DNA from: Dorea sp. 5-2
GTDB taxonomy: Bacteria > Bacillota > Clostridia > Lachnospirales > Lachnospiraceae
Direction: 5' to 3'
Assembly: GCF_000403455.2 (NCBI RefSeq)
Contig: NZ_KE159718.1
Span: forward strand, 130,261 to 194,260
DNA length: 64,000 nucleotides
The notes beneath the pieces are model-generated. The model was not told where the DNA came from. It saw only the letters and a program-made list of their open reading frames with translations, and did not search any database. Numbering within the stretch: position 1 is the first letter of the stretch; each line of letters starts with the position of its first letter. Positions 33,521 through 42,533 of the stretch are shown here, piece by piece. Position numbers and translations under genes: made by a program.

Positions 33521-36500
33521 TCAGCTCCTTTCCAAGTCCTGTGACTTATTCCTTGCCTGTTTCTTCTGCGCCGCCCGTTCCTTGTCGGCTTTGAGCTGCG
33601 CCCGGATAGAGGGCTTCTTTTCCGGCTTTTTCCCCGGTTTTGTTTCCTTGCCCTGTCCCTTTTCCGCTTTCAGTGCGGCGGCATACTCGGCAAGGGAGAT
33701 CTGTTCGCCGCTTCTCGCCTTTGCTTCCAGCTCGTCAGCGGTAGGCGTGGGGGTGTTGTTGATGATACCGTCAAAATTGTTGTCGTTCTGCTCGATAGCG
33801 TCCTCGACGTGCTTTAAGGGGTTCGCCTTTTCCGGCGGTTCTGCGGCGACTGCAAATGCCTGTGTCCCGTTCCCCATAATGAGATACTTCCCGTCCTCCG
33901 ACGTATGGTGAAGCCCGTACCCGGCTTCTTTCATCTGCTCGGCGGTCATATCGGTTACAGAAAAGCTCCCCCGTGGCGTTCTGATCTGCTCCCCGGTCAT
34001 GCGGGTGTCGGGGGTAAGCTGCGGTGTCTGCTCCTGCAAAAACTCCGGCACTTCCTTATAGCCGAAACTGTCAACATAATGCGCCGTGTCCTCCCCGTTC
34101 TGATGAAGCACCACTATATCCGATACGGAAAGGCTGTGTCCCTTAAAATCTTTGGGGTGGTCGATATTAAAGCGGGTATAAATATCTTCAAGAGAAGTCC
34201 CCGGCGTAAGCTCTGCGGCATAGATCAGATTATAATTCGCCGCTTCCACGGAAAGCCCCGCCGCCTGTAAGCGGTCGTAAGGCTCAAAATGATAGTCCCG
34301 CATACCGTCCCCGTCCTTTAGCTGGTAAATGGTAAAGGTGTCCTTGTCCGGCTCTTTCTCCGTGGCGGTCGGTTCCGGCGTTTCCTGCCCCGGCTCGGCG
34401 GCGGTCTGCGCTTCCTGTGCCTTTGCATAAAGGTCTTTCACGTCGCCCTGTGTCAGCACCCCGGTTTCCAGCTTCCCCAAAAGCTCCCGGCACTTCTCCG
34501 GGGTTCCCGTGTAGAGAATATCCCCCAGCTTCGCCATGCCGTTATCCTGTGCCACATACTCCTGCAAGAGATAGCTGTTTTCCGGGCTGTCGCTGTATGG
34601 GTTCTGCCGCACCTTGTAAAAGGTTTCCGGCGTAGTGGGTTTCTCCGGTGCGTCTGCGGTTCCCGGCTCGGTGTCCTGCGGCTGCTCCGGGGCGGCTGCT
34701 TTTTCTGCGGCGGCTTCCTGCCTTGCCCGTTTCTGTAACTCGGTGGGGCGTTCCCCGGTAAGGGGCTGTATGCACTTGATACAATCGGCGGCATAGATCG
34801 CATTGTCGTTTAACTGCCGCTGCCATGCTTCCGTGCTGGGCGCATAGCGGAAGCCGTTCCCTTTCAGTTCCTCCCGGATTTCCTTATCCGGCTTTTCGTC
34901 AAAGAAAATCTGCAAGCGGTTATCCGCTGTATTGGCTTCCACACGTCCCCCGTCAAATTCCCAGCCCACATATCCAAGCTCTTTCCTGCGGGTAAGGGCA
35001 GTAATGCGGTTTTTTAATCTGCGGATTTCCGCGTTGTTGTTGGATAGCTGGTAGCTCTCAAAGGGTTTCGGGTTCGCCCGGTAGCTGCCGGACATGGACG
35101 CTTTCAGCTTTTCGATCTGCTCCGGGGATAAGTGGGGGCAGCCGTCAAGGGTCTTATTCTTTCGGTAATAGGCGTTGACCGCTTTCATGGTTTCCTGCAA
35201 GGCTTCCAGCTTTGCAAGTTTGCTTTCCAGCTTAGAAACGGCGTTGGGGTCGTCGGCACTGATACCGCCCATGCCGGTACTGCGGATTTTATCAAGCAAG
35301 CCCTGTATCTCCCGGTATTCCTCCATGTTCTTATCTGCTGCGGCGTTCTGCTTCTCCTTTTTGCGTACAGGGAAATTGCTTCCCCCGGCAATCATGATCG
35401 ACGGGACGCGGGCGGTGATCTCATAGCCTTTATTCATGTTCGCCGCCAGCTTCCGGGCGTAAGCGTCAAGCAGCCCGTCAATCTTTTCATGGAAAGAGGG
35501 GTCAACACGCTTTTTCTGCCTTGCGGCAATCTCGGCGGCTTCGTCTACATAGTGGCGGTATTCTGCCGTTGCGCTTCCGGGCTTGTAATCGGAAAAGCTG
35601 ATCGCTTCCTTTGCGCGGCGGGCGGCGTTCTCGTTGATCGGGTAGTATGTAACCGTTGTTTCCGTCGGCTCCGGGGTGGAAGTCTGCGCTGCTTCGCTGG
35701 CGGGCGGCTCTGTCTGTTCCGGCGTGTCTGCCTTTTCGGAAACAGGGGGTTCCGGCTCCTGCGGCTTTTCCTGTGCTTCGGGTTCTCCCGGCTCCTGCGG
35801 TTCGGCGGTCTGTGCGGTTTCCTGCTCCGGCGCGGCGTAAGGCTCGTACCCGTTGGCGGCGTATTCTTCAACCGTCATTCCCGCGTCTGCCGCTTCCTGT
35901 GCGATTTCCTCCTTGACGTGTTCCTTGTAGGCTTCCAGCTCCACGTCAAAATCCCTAAGCTGGGGGACGGGCGGCAAGTTGTATTCGCCTTGATTGACAA
36001 GCCCCCGGCACTCGGAAACATAGGCTTGTATGGCGGTATGGTAGGCGGTTTCCGTAGGTGTCAGATTGTCCCCGGCTTGCAGAGCTTCCCCGGCGATACG
36101 CTCCATTTCAGATAAATTACAATGCAGTTTCAGATAGGGGATAAACTCATTCAGCAGCATTGCCCGGTGTTCCTTGTCGGCTTCCAGTGCTTCCCTGCCC
36201 TCGTTGCGCAAAAGGTAATTTTCCCATTCTTTATCGTTCAGATAATAGGTATGGTACTGTTCGATATGCTCCACAAGGGAACCGTCCCCGTCGCCCAAGT
36301 CCTGCCGCCCCTCGTAGTGGTCGGCTGTCCCGTTCATCACATAATCAATACGGAAAGCGGTCTTGTCGTAGCCGGGACTTGCAAGGTTGGCTTCGTCCAA
36401 TTCTGCGATAAGGGTATTTGCACGGGACAGGGGGATTGTTTCGCCCTCCCGTAGCTGGCTGCTTTCGCTCCAAAGGATTGTGACGGTCGGCTCTGCCGTA

Positions 36501-38206
36501 AGGTCGGGTGTCGGCTCTTTTTCCGCTTCCTGTGCTTTTGCGGCTTCCCGTTCTTTTTGCAGCTTTGCAAAGTGTCCGTCAATGCTGTTGATGATCTCGG
36601 CGGCGGTGGCGCGGATTGTTTCAAGGGAACTTTTCAGCTCCGCAAGCTCCCGCCCGCTGCTCCACCCGGCGACGTACCCAAAGGAATAGTCGGACGTATC
36701 AAGCCCGTAGTGCTGGCATACCGTATAAGCGACACTTTCCGCCTGAACCTCACGGGTGCGGCGGTCGGGTCTGTCCGGCTGTTCCTCCTGCGGGGCGTTT
36801 AAGTCAATGTCGTGCAGCTTCGCATGGGCGATCTCATGGATAGCGGTCTTTAGGTTCTGAAGCTCGCTCATTCCCTCGTCTATGGCAATGCGCTTTTCCT
36901 CCAAGTGGTAGTAGCCGTGTGCTGTCCCCTCGATCTTCTCAAAGCCCATAGGAACGGGAGAGGTCTTTTCCAGTGCGGCGAAAAAGTCCTCGTATTTTTC
37001 CACGTCCCCGGTCAGCTCATTTGCGGAAAGGCTGGGAAGCTCCCGCCCCTCGGTCTGCGACACGTCGAAAACGGCGACGACTTTATAGGCGGGGATTTGG
37101 ATTTCCTTTGTTTCCGTGACGGGCTTCCCGTCTTTTCCGATCACCGTCTTTCCCGTCTGCGGGTCTTTCTTCTCTACCTCCTGCCGGATTTTATACGGCG
37201 ACGGGGCAAGTATGCGTATGCCTTTTTCCCCGCGCATTACGTTCCGTCCAAAGTTATTTTTCCATGCGTTAAATCCGGCGATAAGGGAAGCGTCGGGCTT
37301 CTGCATGGCGATCAGCAGCGTATTGTTGAAGCTGTAATTATGGAACTTTGACATGACTTGCAGATATTCTTTGTAGCGTTCGCTGTCAAACAATTCCGTG
37401 ATACCCTGCTCCAAGCGGTCTGTGATCTCTTTCAGCTTTTCAGCGGGCTTTTCGGCGGTGAGAATGATCGGGTTGACCGGGCGCGGCGGTGGCGGGGAAC
37501 CTGTCGGCGTTCCCGGCTGGGGTTCCTCCTGCTCCGGCGCGGCTTCGTCCTTTTCCAGCTTATCCGGGGCAGAACGTTCCGGCTCCGGGAAACTCATTAC
37601 CTTGTATTCCTTTGGTATGTCGCTTTCGTGCCCGTTGTACCACTGTGAAAAAGTGTTGCCGTTGTTGTAGATATAGCCCTGCTCGGTAAACTGTCCCCGG
37701 TCTTTCTTTACAGCGTCCCGCCCGTATTCCTCGTACTTGAAATACTTCTTTGCTTCTTCGGGCAGCTCCAATTCGTCCAGCTCGTCAATGAGGTAAAAGC
37801 CATAGTCGGCTTCGGTTCGGACAGCGGGGTATATCCAGTAGCAGTCAAGGTTTTGTGCAAGGTTGATAAGGTCTTTCACGCTCCCGGCGTGTTCCCCCAG
37901 CGTTACCGCCGCCGTGAATTTATCCCGGTCGCCGTCGCCCTGCATTTCCAAGAGCTTTCCAAGATAATTCAGCTCGTCAATGGTGCTGCCCTGTACCACG
38001 GAAAGCGGCACGTCAAAGGGGTAGGCTTCTGTATTGGAAAAGCCATTGATGAAAAAATCCTGCGGGTTATCCGCTGTAATGCCGACGCTTTTCATAGCCG
38101 CGTGAAGCTGCTCCGTGGTGGTCGGCATGGAAAGCCATTCGCCGCCCGGTTGTCCGGTTTCAAAGCGGCTGCGGCTGTCAATTAAAACTGAAAATGTTTC
38201 GCTCAT
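33521..38206 (-). CDS. Giant multidomain anti-restriction protein (ArdA-like, ArdC-like zincin, YodL-like)
   Basis: 1561 residues. Residues 1-175 resemble ArdA anti-restriction proteins (SETFSVLIDSRSRFETGQPG). About 220-490 is ArdC-like with FNNTLLIAMQKPDASLIAGF, GEKGIRILAP and the zinc-peptidase motif AIHEIAHAKLHD. Middle parts are charged, Pro/Glu-rich linkers (ETAQTAEPQEPGEPEAQEKP) and LPD-type helices. A YodL-like segment (VSDIVVLHQNGEDTAHYVDSF) and a basic tail close it. ATG 38206 follows AAAGGAGAAAA. Probably protects the incoming strand in the recipient. Such fusions occur in this ICE family. Confidence 0.8.
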   Translation of the reverse strand: MSETFSVLIDSRSRFETGQPGGEWLSMPTTTEQLHAAMKSVGITADNPQDFFINGFSNTEAYPFDVPLSVVQGSTIDELNYLGKLLEMQGDGDRDKFTAAVTLGEHAGSVKDLINLAQNLDCYWIYPAVRTEADYGFYLIDELDELELPEEAKKYFKYEEYGRDAVKKDRGQFTEQGYIYNNGNTFSQWYNGHESDIPKEYKVMSFPEPERSAPDKLEKDEAAPEQEEPQPGTPTGSPPPPRPVNPIILTAEKPAEKLKEITDRLEQGITELFDSERYKEYLQVMSKFHNYSFNNTLLIAMQKPDASLIAGFNAWKNNFGRNVMRGEKGIRILAPSPYKIRQEVEKKDPQTGKTVIGKDGKPVTETKEIQIPAYKVVAVFDVSQTEGRELPSLSANELTGDVEKYEDFFAALEKTSPVPMGFEKIEGTAHGYYHLEEKRIAIDEGMSELQNLKTAIHEIAHAKLHDIDLNAPQEEQPDRPDRRTREVQAESVAYTVCQHYGLDTSDYSFGYVAGWSSGRELAELKSSLETIRATAAEIINSIDGHFAKLQKEREAAKAQEAEKEPTPDLTAEPTVTILWSESSQLREGETIPLSRANTLIAELDEANLASPGYDKTAFRIDYVMNGTADHYEGRQDLGDGDGSLVEHIEQYHTYYLNDKEWENYLLRNEGREALEADKEHRAMLLNEFIPYLKLHCNLSEMERIAGEALQAGDNLTPTETAYHTAIQAYVSECRGLVNQGEYNLPPVPQLRDFDVELEAYKEHVKEEIAQEAADAGMTVEEYAANGYEPYAAPEQETAQTAEPQEPGEPEAQEKPQEPEPPVSEKADTPEQTEPPASEAAQTSTPEPTETTVTYYPINENAARRAKEAISFSDYKPGSATAEYRHYVDEAAEIAARQKKRVDPSFHEKIDGLLDAYARKLAANMNKGYEITARVPSIMIAGGSNFPVRKKEKQNAAADKNMEEYREIQGLLDKIRSTGMGGISADDPNAVSKLESKLAKLEALQETMKAVNAYYRKNKTLDGCPHLSPEQIEKLKASMSGSYRANPKPFESYQLSNNNAEIRRLKNRITALTRRKELGYVGWEFDGGRVEANTADNRLQIFFDEKPDKEIREELKGNGFRYAPSTEAWQRQLNDNAIYAADCIKCIQPLTGERPTELQKRARQEAAAEKAAAPEQPQDTEPGTADAPEKPTTPETFYKVRQNPYSDSPENSYLLQEYVAQDNGMAKLGDILYTGTPEKCRELLGKLETGVLTQGDVKDLYAKAQEAQTAAEPGQETPEPTATEKEPDKDTFTIYQLKDGDGMRDYHFEPYDRLQAAGLSVEAANYNLIYAAELTPGTSLEDIYTRFNIDHPKDFKGHSLSVSDIVVLHQNGEDTAHYVDSFGYKEVPEFLQEQTPQLTPDTRMTGEQIRTPRGSFSVTDMTAEQMKEAGYGLHHTSEDGKYLIMGNGTQAFAVAAEPPEKANPLKHVEDAIEQNDNNFDGIINNTPTPTADELEAKARSGEQISLAEYAAALKAEKGQGKETKPGKKPEKKPSIRAQLKADKERAAQKKQARNKSQDLERS

Positions 38207-38313
38207 TCGTTTTCTCCTTTCTTTTACGGCAGCGTTACGGAAGCTGCCCTTTTTATTGTTTCCCGGTATGCTGCGCTGCACCCGCGCTTTCTGCCAAGAT
38301 TTTTATTTTTTCA

Positions 38314-38411
38314 AGAGGGTTTGGGACACTTCCCAACAAGCAAAATCCCCGTCCGGCGCGTCAGCGTCGAAAGGGGATTTACGGAAAAGGGTACTCTTTT
38401 CCTATGCTTGC
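38314..38411 (-). repeat. Three-hairpin module, copy 2 (inverted)
   Basis: Same outer parts as 29511-29598, in opposite orientation: GGAAAAG/CTTTTCC, then a longer AAATCCCC/GGGGATTT middle stem, then TTGGGA-AGTG-TCCCAA. It lies between topB (stop at 38420) and the ArdA-like gene (start 38206), leaving no room for another gene. Confidence 0.7.
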
Positions 38412-38419
38412 TACGGAAC

Positions 38420-40513
38420 TTATTTTTTCTTCGGTATCTCTATCTTGTAGTTGACATACTTCCCGCCCGTATCAGCTAAAACAACGGTTCCGTCGTAGGT
38501 TTTGCCTGTTTTCGGGGAATACAAGCCCTTGACATTTGCCTTGCCGGATTTTAAGAGGGCGGCGGCAATCTTCGGGGTAAAGGTGACTTTCCTTTCCTCA
38601 AAGAAACGGTCATTTTTCCACATGGTAAAGGCGCAATCCCGGTTAGAGCAGTAGAAATTTTTCTTGCCCTCATGGACGGGAGAACCGCACCGGGGGCATT
38701 TGCCGATAGAGGGCTTTTCCTCCCCGCCCGTGAAAACCGCCTTGCTTTTGTCAGCGGTGGTATTCTCCTTTACCAGCTCCCGCGCCATAGCTTCAATGCG
38801 CTGCATGAAGTCCCCAGCGTCGGCGGCTCCCTTTGCGATCTGCGTCAGATTGTTTTCCCATTCAGCGGTAAGCATGGGAGAGGTCAGCATATCCGGCAGA
38901 ATGGAGATAAGCGCGTTGCCGTTTGGGGTGGGGATAAGCTGCTTTCCCTTTCTTTCCGCAAAGCCGGACTTCACCAGCTTTTCAATGACAGCGGCGCGGG
39001 TGGCGGGAGTGCCAAGCCCCCGGCGTTCCGCGTCCGGGTCGGTGTCCTCGTTCCCGGCGCGTTCCATTGCCGAAAGCAAAGTTGCTTCGTTGTGGGGCTT
39101 TGGCGGCGTTGTGAAATGCTCCGTTACCTTTGCCGTGGGATTTTCAAAGGTCTGTCCCTCGGTCAGCTCCGGCAGGGTGTTTTCTCCGTCGCTGTCTGCG
39201 TCCTCCGGGTCGGGCTTGCCTTTCAGCGTCGCCCGGTAGCGGCGTTCAAAGTCTTTCCAGCCGCCCGCAAGCACCGTCTTTCCCCGCGCCGTAAATTCCG
39301 TATCTGCGCATGAGAAAACCGCCGTGACCGCTTCAAAGATATGCGGTTCGGCGGCAGCGAAAATAAGACGCGCCCCGGCAAGGGTGAGGATATTCCTTTC
39401 ACTTTCCGGCAGCGCGGCAAGGTCGGTCTTTGCAAGCTCCATAGTGGGGATAATGGCGTGGTGGTCGCTTACCTTGCTGCTGTCAAGCGTCCGGGAAACG
39501 TCCGGGGTAAACTCTGCGCCCTCCATAAAGGGCAGTTTCCCGGATAACATGGTAACAGTCATTGCCGCCGTGTCCCCCATGTCGTCCGTAAGAAATGCGC
39601 TGTCTGTCCGGGGATAAGTAAGCAGACGCTTTTCATACAAGGTCTGCGCAAGGTCAAGGGTCTGCTTCGCCGTGTAGCCATAGATTTTATTGGCTTCCCG
39701 CTGTAAGGAAGTGAGGTCAAAGAGCTTCGGCGGGGCGGCGGTCTTTTTCTCTTTGGTGAGGGAAACACATACCGCCTGTGCCGCTTCGCAAGCTGCTTTC
39801 CGTTCGTCGGCTTTTTTCTTGTCCGAAATCCTTTCGCTGGCAGCTTCCGCGCCGGAAAAGTCAAGGCGCACATGGTAGTATTTTTCTTTCTTGAAATGGG
39901 AGATCGCTTCGCCCCGGTCAACCAGCATTTTCAGTGTGGGGGTCTGTACCCGTCCCACGTTCAAGGTCTTGTTATACAGGCAGGAGAAAAGGCGGGTCGC
40001 GTTGATACCGATAATCCAGTCGGCTTTTGCGCGGCACAATGCGGAAGCATAGAGCGCGTCATAGTCCCGCCCGTCTTTGAGGTCAGCAAAGCCCGCCTTG
40101 ATCGCGCAGTCCTCCATTGAGGAAATCCACAAGCGGCGCATGGGCTTGCTACACTGTGCTTTCGTATAGACAAAACGGAAGATCAATTCTCCCTCCCGCC
40201 CAGCGTCGCAGGCATTGACTACCTCGGAAACGTCTGCACGGTGCATAAGCTCCTTTAAGGTCGCAAACGGCTTTCCCTTGTCGGCGGCGACGTTGTACTG
40301 CCATTCCTCCGGCAGAATGGGTAAAGTTTCATAGCTCCATTTCTTGAACTGCTCCCCGTAGGCGGCAGCTTCCGCAAGCTCCACCAAATGACCGACACAC
40401 CAAGAAATGAGATAGCCCCCGCCCTCGATATATCCGTCTTTCTTTTCCTTAACGCCAAGTGCGGCGGCGATACTTGCTGCAACGCTGGGCTTTTCTGCAA
40501 TAATCAGTTTCAT
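38420..40513 (-). CDS. topB: DNA topoisomerase III
   Basis: 697 residues. TOPRIM start KLIIAEKPSVAASIAAALGV with the DAGREGELIFR acidic motif, the catalytic tyrosine in LLTYPRTDSAFLTDDM, and a C-terminal zinc ribbon CPRCGSPVHEGKKNFYCSNRDC. Full-length type IA enzyme of the ICE class. It probably resolves transfer or replication intermediates. Preceded by GAAAGGAG at ATG 40513. Confidence 0.95.
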   Translation of the reverse strand: MKLIIAEKPSVAASIAAALGVKEKKDGYIEGGGYLISWCVGHLVELAEAAAYGEQFKKWSYETLPILPEEWQYNVAADKGKPFATLKELMHRADVSEVVNACDAGREGELIFRFVYTKAQCSKPMRRLWISSMEDCAIKAGFADLKDGRDYDALYASALCRAKADWIIGINATRLFSCLYNKTLNVGRVQTPTLKMLVDRGEAISHFKKEKYYHVRLDFSGAEAASERISDKKKADERKAACEAAQAVCVSLTKEKKTAAPPKLFDLTSLQREANKIYGYTAKQTLDLAQTLYEKRLLTYPRTDSAFLTDDMGDTAAMTVTMLSGKLPFMEGAEFTPDVSRTLDSSKVSDHHAIIPTMELAKTDLAALPESERNILTLAGARLIFAAAEPHIFEAVTAVFSCADTEFTARGKTVLAGGWKDFERRYRATLKGKPDPEDADSDGENTLPELTEGQTFENPTAKVTEHFTTPPKPHNEATLLSAMERAGNEDTDPDAERRGLGTPATRAAVIEKLVKSGFAERKGKQLIPTPNGNALISILPDMLTSPMLTAEWENNLTQIAKGAADAGDFMQRIEAMARELVKENTTADKSKAVFTGGEEKPSIGKCPRCGSPVHEGKKNFYCSNRDCAFTMWKNDRFFEERKVTFTPKIAAALLKSGKANVKGLYSPKTGKTYDGTVVLADTGGKYVNYKIEIPKKK

Positions 40514-40591
40514 TTTCTGTTCTCCTTTCAGTTGTTTTAGGTTTGGAATTGGTTTATACTTTAAGCATTACTATAAGAAACAGGTGACAAT

Positions 40592-41344
40592 ATGAAATCA
40601 ATACATATCTTTGACGTTTTTACTCCTACTGATGAACAGAAAGAAGCAATAAATAAAAAACGCGGCGGACATTACAGACGTGGTAAAAATAAAGAAATGG
40701 ACTACTTTATTGAGTGTGCAACTTCGCTATTTCCCAATAACCATTATTCAAGGTTCACACCTATACATGATACTACCAAAGAGTTTTATCAACTGATTAC
40801 TTCTCCTGATACGACAGAAAGGATTGTTCTAAATTGGATAGCTTCTAATCGTGCATGGAACTATTTGTTTGGCTTATTACGGCGTTATTACAGAACAGGA
40901 CACCACGACGATAATTACATCTTTCCAGAGTTCAAAATCGGTTCGTCTTATGTAGCTGATTATCTGCTCATAGGTAGCAGTTCAGACGGTTATCAATTTG
41001 TCTTTGTGGAATTAGAAGCTCCAAACGGGCGAATAACAAAAGAAAAGGGTACGCGTTTCGGAGAAGTACTCAATAAAGGGATTGAACAGGTTAGAGATTG
41101 GCAAATGTATATCGCTGCAAATTGGAATGTAATTGTAACAGAGTTAGAAAAGCACTCATTCCAAAATAAAAAATTGCCCCGTCAATTATACAAATATAGC
41201 CCTTATCAAGTTTACTATGCTGTAATAGCCGGACTTCGTAAAGATTTTGAGAATATTCGTGACAGAAAACTCCAACTGCAAAATGAAAATAATATAACAC
41301 TTTTGCATTACGAAAATCTTATAGACGTTGCAAATGAAAATTAA
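40592..41344 (+). CDS. Shedu-like (DUF4263) nuclease, putative anti-phage protein
   Basis: 250 residues. The C-terminal half has the DUF4263/SduA pattern of a PD-(D/E)xK nuclease: PEFKIGSSYVADYLLIG (Asp near 123), FVFVELEAPNGRIT (Glu near 140 and 142), LNKGIEQVRDWQMYI. The N-terminal 100 residues are a variable domain (EMDYFIECATSLFPNN). It is the only plus-strand gene in the transfer module and AT-richer than its neighbours, so a passenger. Anti-phage activity is known for Shedu; here it is inference. Confidence 0.7.
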   Translation: MKSIHIFDVFTPTDEQKEAINKKRGGHYRRGKNKEMDYFIECATSLFPNNHYSRFTPIHDTTKEFYQLITSPDTTERIVLNWIASNRAWNYLFGLLRRYYRTGHHDDNYIFPEFKIGSSYVADYLLIGSSSDGYQFVFVELEAPNGRITKEKGTRFGEVLNKGIEQVRDWQMYIAANWNVIVTELEKHSFQNKKLPRQLYKYSPYQVYYAVIAGLRKDFENIRDRKLQLQNENNITLLHYENLIDVANEN

Positions 41345-41352
41345 AAATTCAT

Positions 41353-41538
41353 TCATTTTCCCGTGGTTTTCTTCTCTGTCAGCTTCTTGATACAGTACCC
41401 CACGCAGGGCGGCTCCCGGTTATAGGGACAGCCCTTGCAGCGCGGGGGAATGGAAGCGGGCGGCGATTTTCCACGCCGCCCGTCACCCGGTTTCTGTATC
41501 ATCATTCTTTCTAAGGGGTTGTCGGTGAACAGGGTCAT
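41353..41538 (-). CDS. Small cysteine-rich ICE protein
   Basis: 61 residues: NPLERMMIQKPGDGRRGKSP, then PPRCKGCPYNREPPCVGYC with four Cys that may bind zinc. It overlaps the DUF4366 gene by 4 bp. It is a Tn1549-family conserved small protein of unknown function. Confidence 0.65.
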   Translation of the reverse strand: MTLFTDNPLERMMIQKPGDGRRGKSPPASIPPRCKGCPYNREPPCVGYCIKKLTEKKTTGK

Positions 41539-42251
41539 GCTTCCTCGTCCTCCGTTCCCCCGTCGTCCCCGGCTTCGTCGGGTTCCGGCTCGTCCTCGTC
41601 GTAATCGTCAAAATCGAAATCGTCAAGGTCTGTGCTGCCTTTTACGTCCTGCTTCGGCTTCATGATCTTAAAGTAATAGAACGCACCGCCGCCCCCGGCA
41701 AGGGCAACGATCAGAAAGAGCAGCAGCCCGCCCGTGCCTGTTTTCTTTTCCGGCTGCTCTGTTGGTTCCTCCGTTTCCGGCTCCGCTGCCTTGCCGCTGC
41801 AAGCGGTCAGATTGGTGCTGCATACCGGGCATAGGGTGTTGACCGCGCCCGGTTCGCATTTCTCCGTACAGTTGCAGACTGCGGGCGGCTCCGTGGCGGT
41901 GTTTCCGTCCCCGATCAGTGCCATAAGGTCGGCTTCGTCCACTTGATTTAAGAAATGCACGGTGTTCTCGCCCTCGTCGTCCCGGTCAATGAGGATATAA
42001 AAGTAATTGCCGTTTTTGGTCGTCACGGTGATAAGCTGCTTGTTGCCGCCGAAATCGTCAACAAGGGTCGCGTTCCCGTCCGGGGTGAGGGGTTCTTCCT
42101 TTTCGGGTTCCTCGTAGATAACGCCGCTGTCGTCGGTCGCGTCGTCTGCTCCCTCCGGGACTTGTGCATAGGCGGTGACAGAAAAGCCGCCCATGAGGAT
42201 AAGGGCGGCGCATAAGGTCAGCAGGGTTCTAAAAATCTTCTTATTCTTCAT
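41535..42251 (-). CDS. DUF4366 (CD1107-type) mobile element membrane protein
   Basis: 238 residues: signal-like N-terminus (FRTLLTLCAALILMGGFSVTAYA), acidic extracellular part with a Cys cluster (CNCTEKCEPG, CPVC), a Pro/Glu linker and a membrane segment (GGLLLFLIVALAGGGGAFYY) with an acidic cytoplasmic tail (DDFDFDDYDEDEPEPDEAGD). Surface-exposed T4SS component of unknown exact role. Confidence 0.85.
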   Translation of the reverse strand: MKNKKIFRTLLTLCAALILMGGFSVTAYAQVPEGADDATDDSGVIYEEPEKEEPLTPDGNATLVDDFGGNKQLITVTTKNGNYFYILIDRDDEGENTVHFLNQVDEADLMALIGDGNTATEPPAVCNCTEKCEPGAVNTLCPVCSTNLTACSGKAAEPETEEPTEQPEKKTGTGGLLLFLIVALAGGGGAFYYFKIMKPKQDVKGSTDLDDFDFDDYDEDEPEPDEAGDDGGTEDEEA

Positions 42252-42498
42252 TCTCGGTTTCCTCCTGTTCGTCGTTATAAGCGGGTGCGGGGGTCATGCC
42301 GGGGATTGCGCCCCCGGAAAGCATGGAAGTAAGCTCCTGCGGGGAAAGGCGCATAGAGCGCACAAGCTGGACGATCTGTAAATTCTCCGCTTCGGTTTTC
42401 TGCGCTTCCAGCCCTTTGAGCTTGTTCTGATACTCGGTGATCTTCTCGCGGGTCTTTTCAATCTCCCGGTTGATACGGTCAATCTTGTTTGCTGCCAT
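42241..42498 (-). CDS. DUF4315 family protein
   Basis: 85 residues with a coiled-coil N-terminal half (KIDRINREIEKTREKITEYQ, NKLKGLEAQKTEAENLQ), then LSPQELTSMLSGG and an acidic tail. Family is confined to these ICEs. It overlaps the DUF4366 gene by 11 bp. Confidence 0.85.
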   Translation of the reverse strand: MAANKIDRINREIEKTREKITEYQNKLKGLEAQKTEAENLQIVQLVRSMRLSPQELTSMLSGGAIPGMTPAPAYNDEQEETENEE

Positions 42499-42533
42499 AG
42501 TGTAAATTCTCCTTTCTGATTTTCAAAATTTTT

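Noticed and set aside
35132-36115. 327-codon plus-strand ORF rich in Phe, Arg and Gly
   Set aside because: Antisense of the giant ArdA/ArdC-like gene; GC-rich antisense frames stay open by chance.
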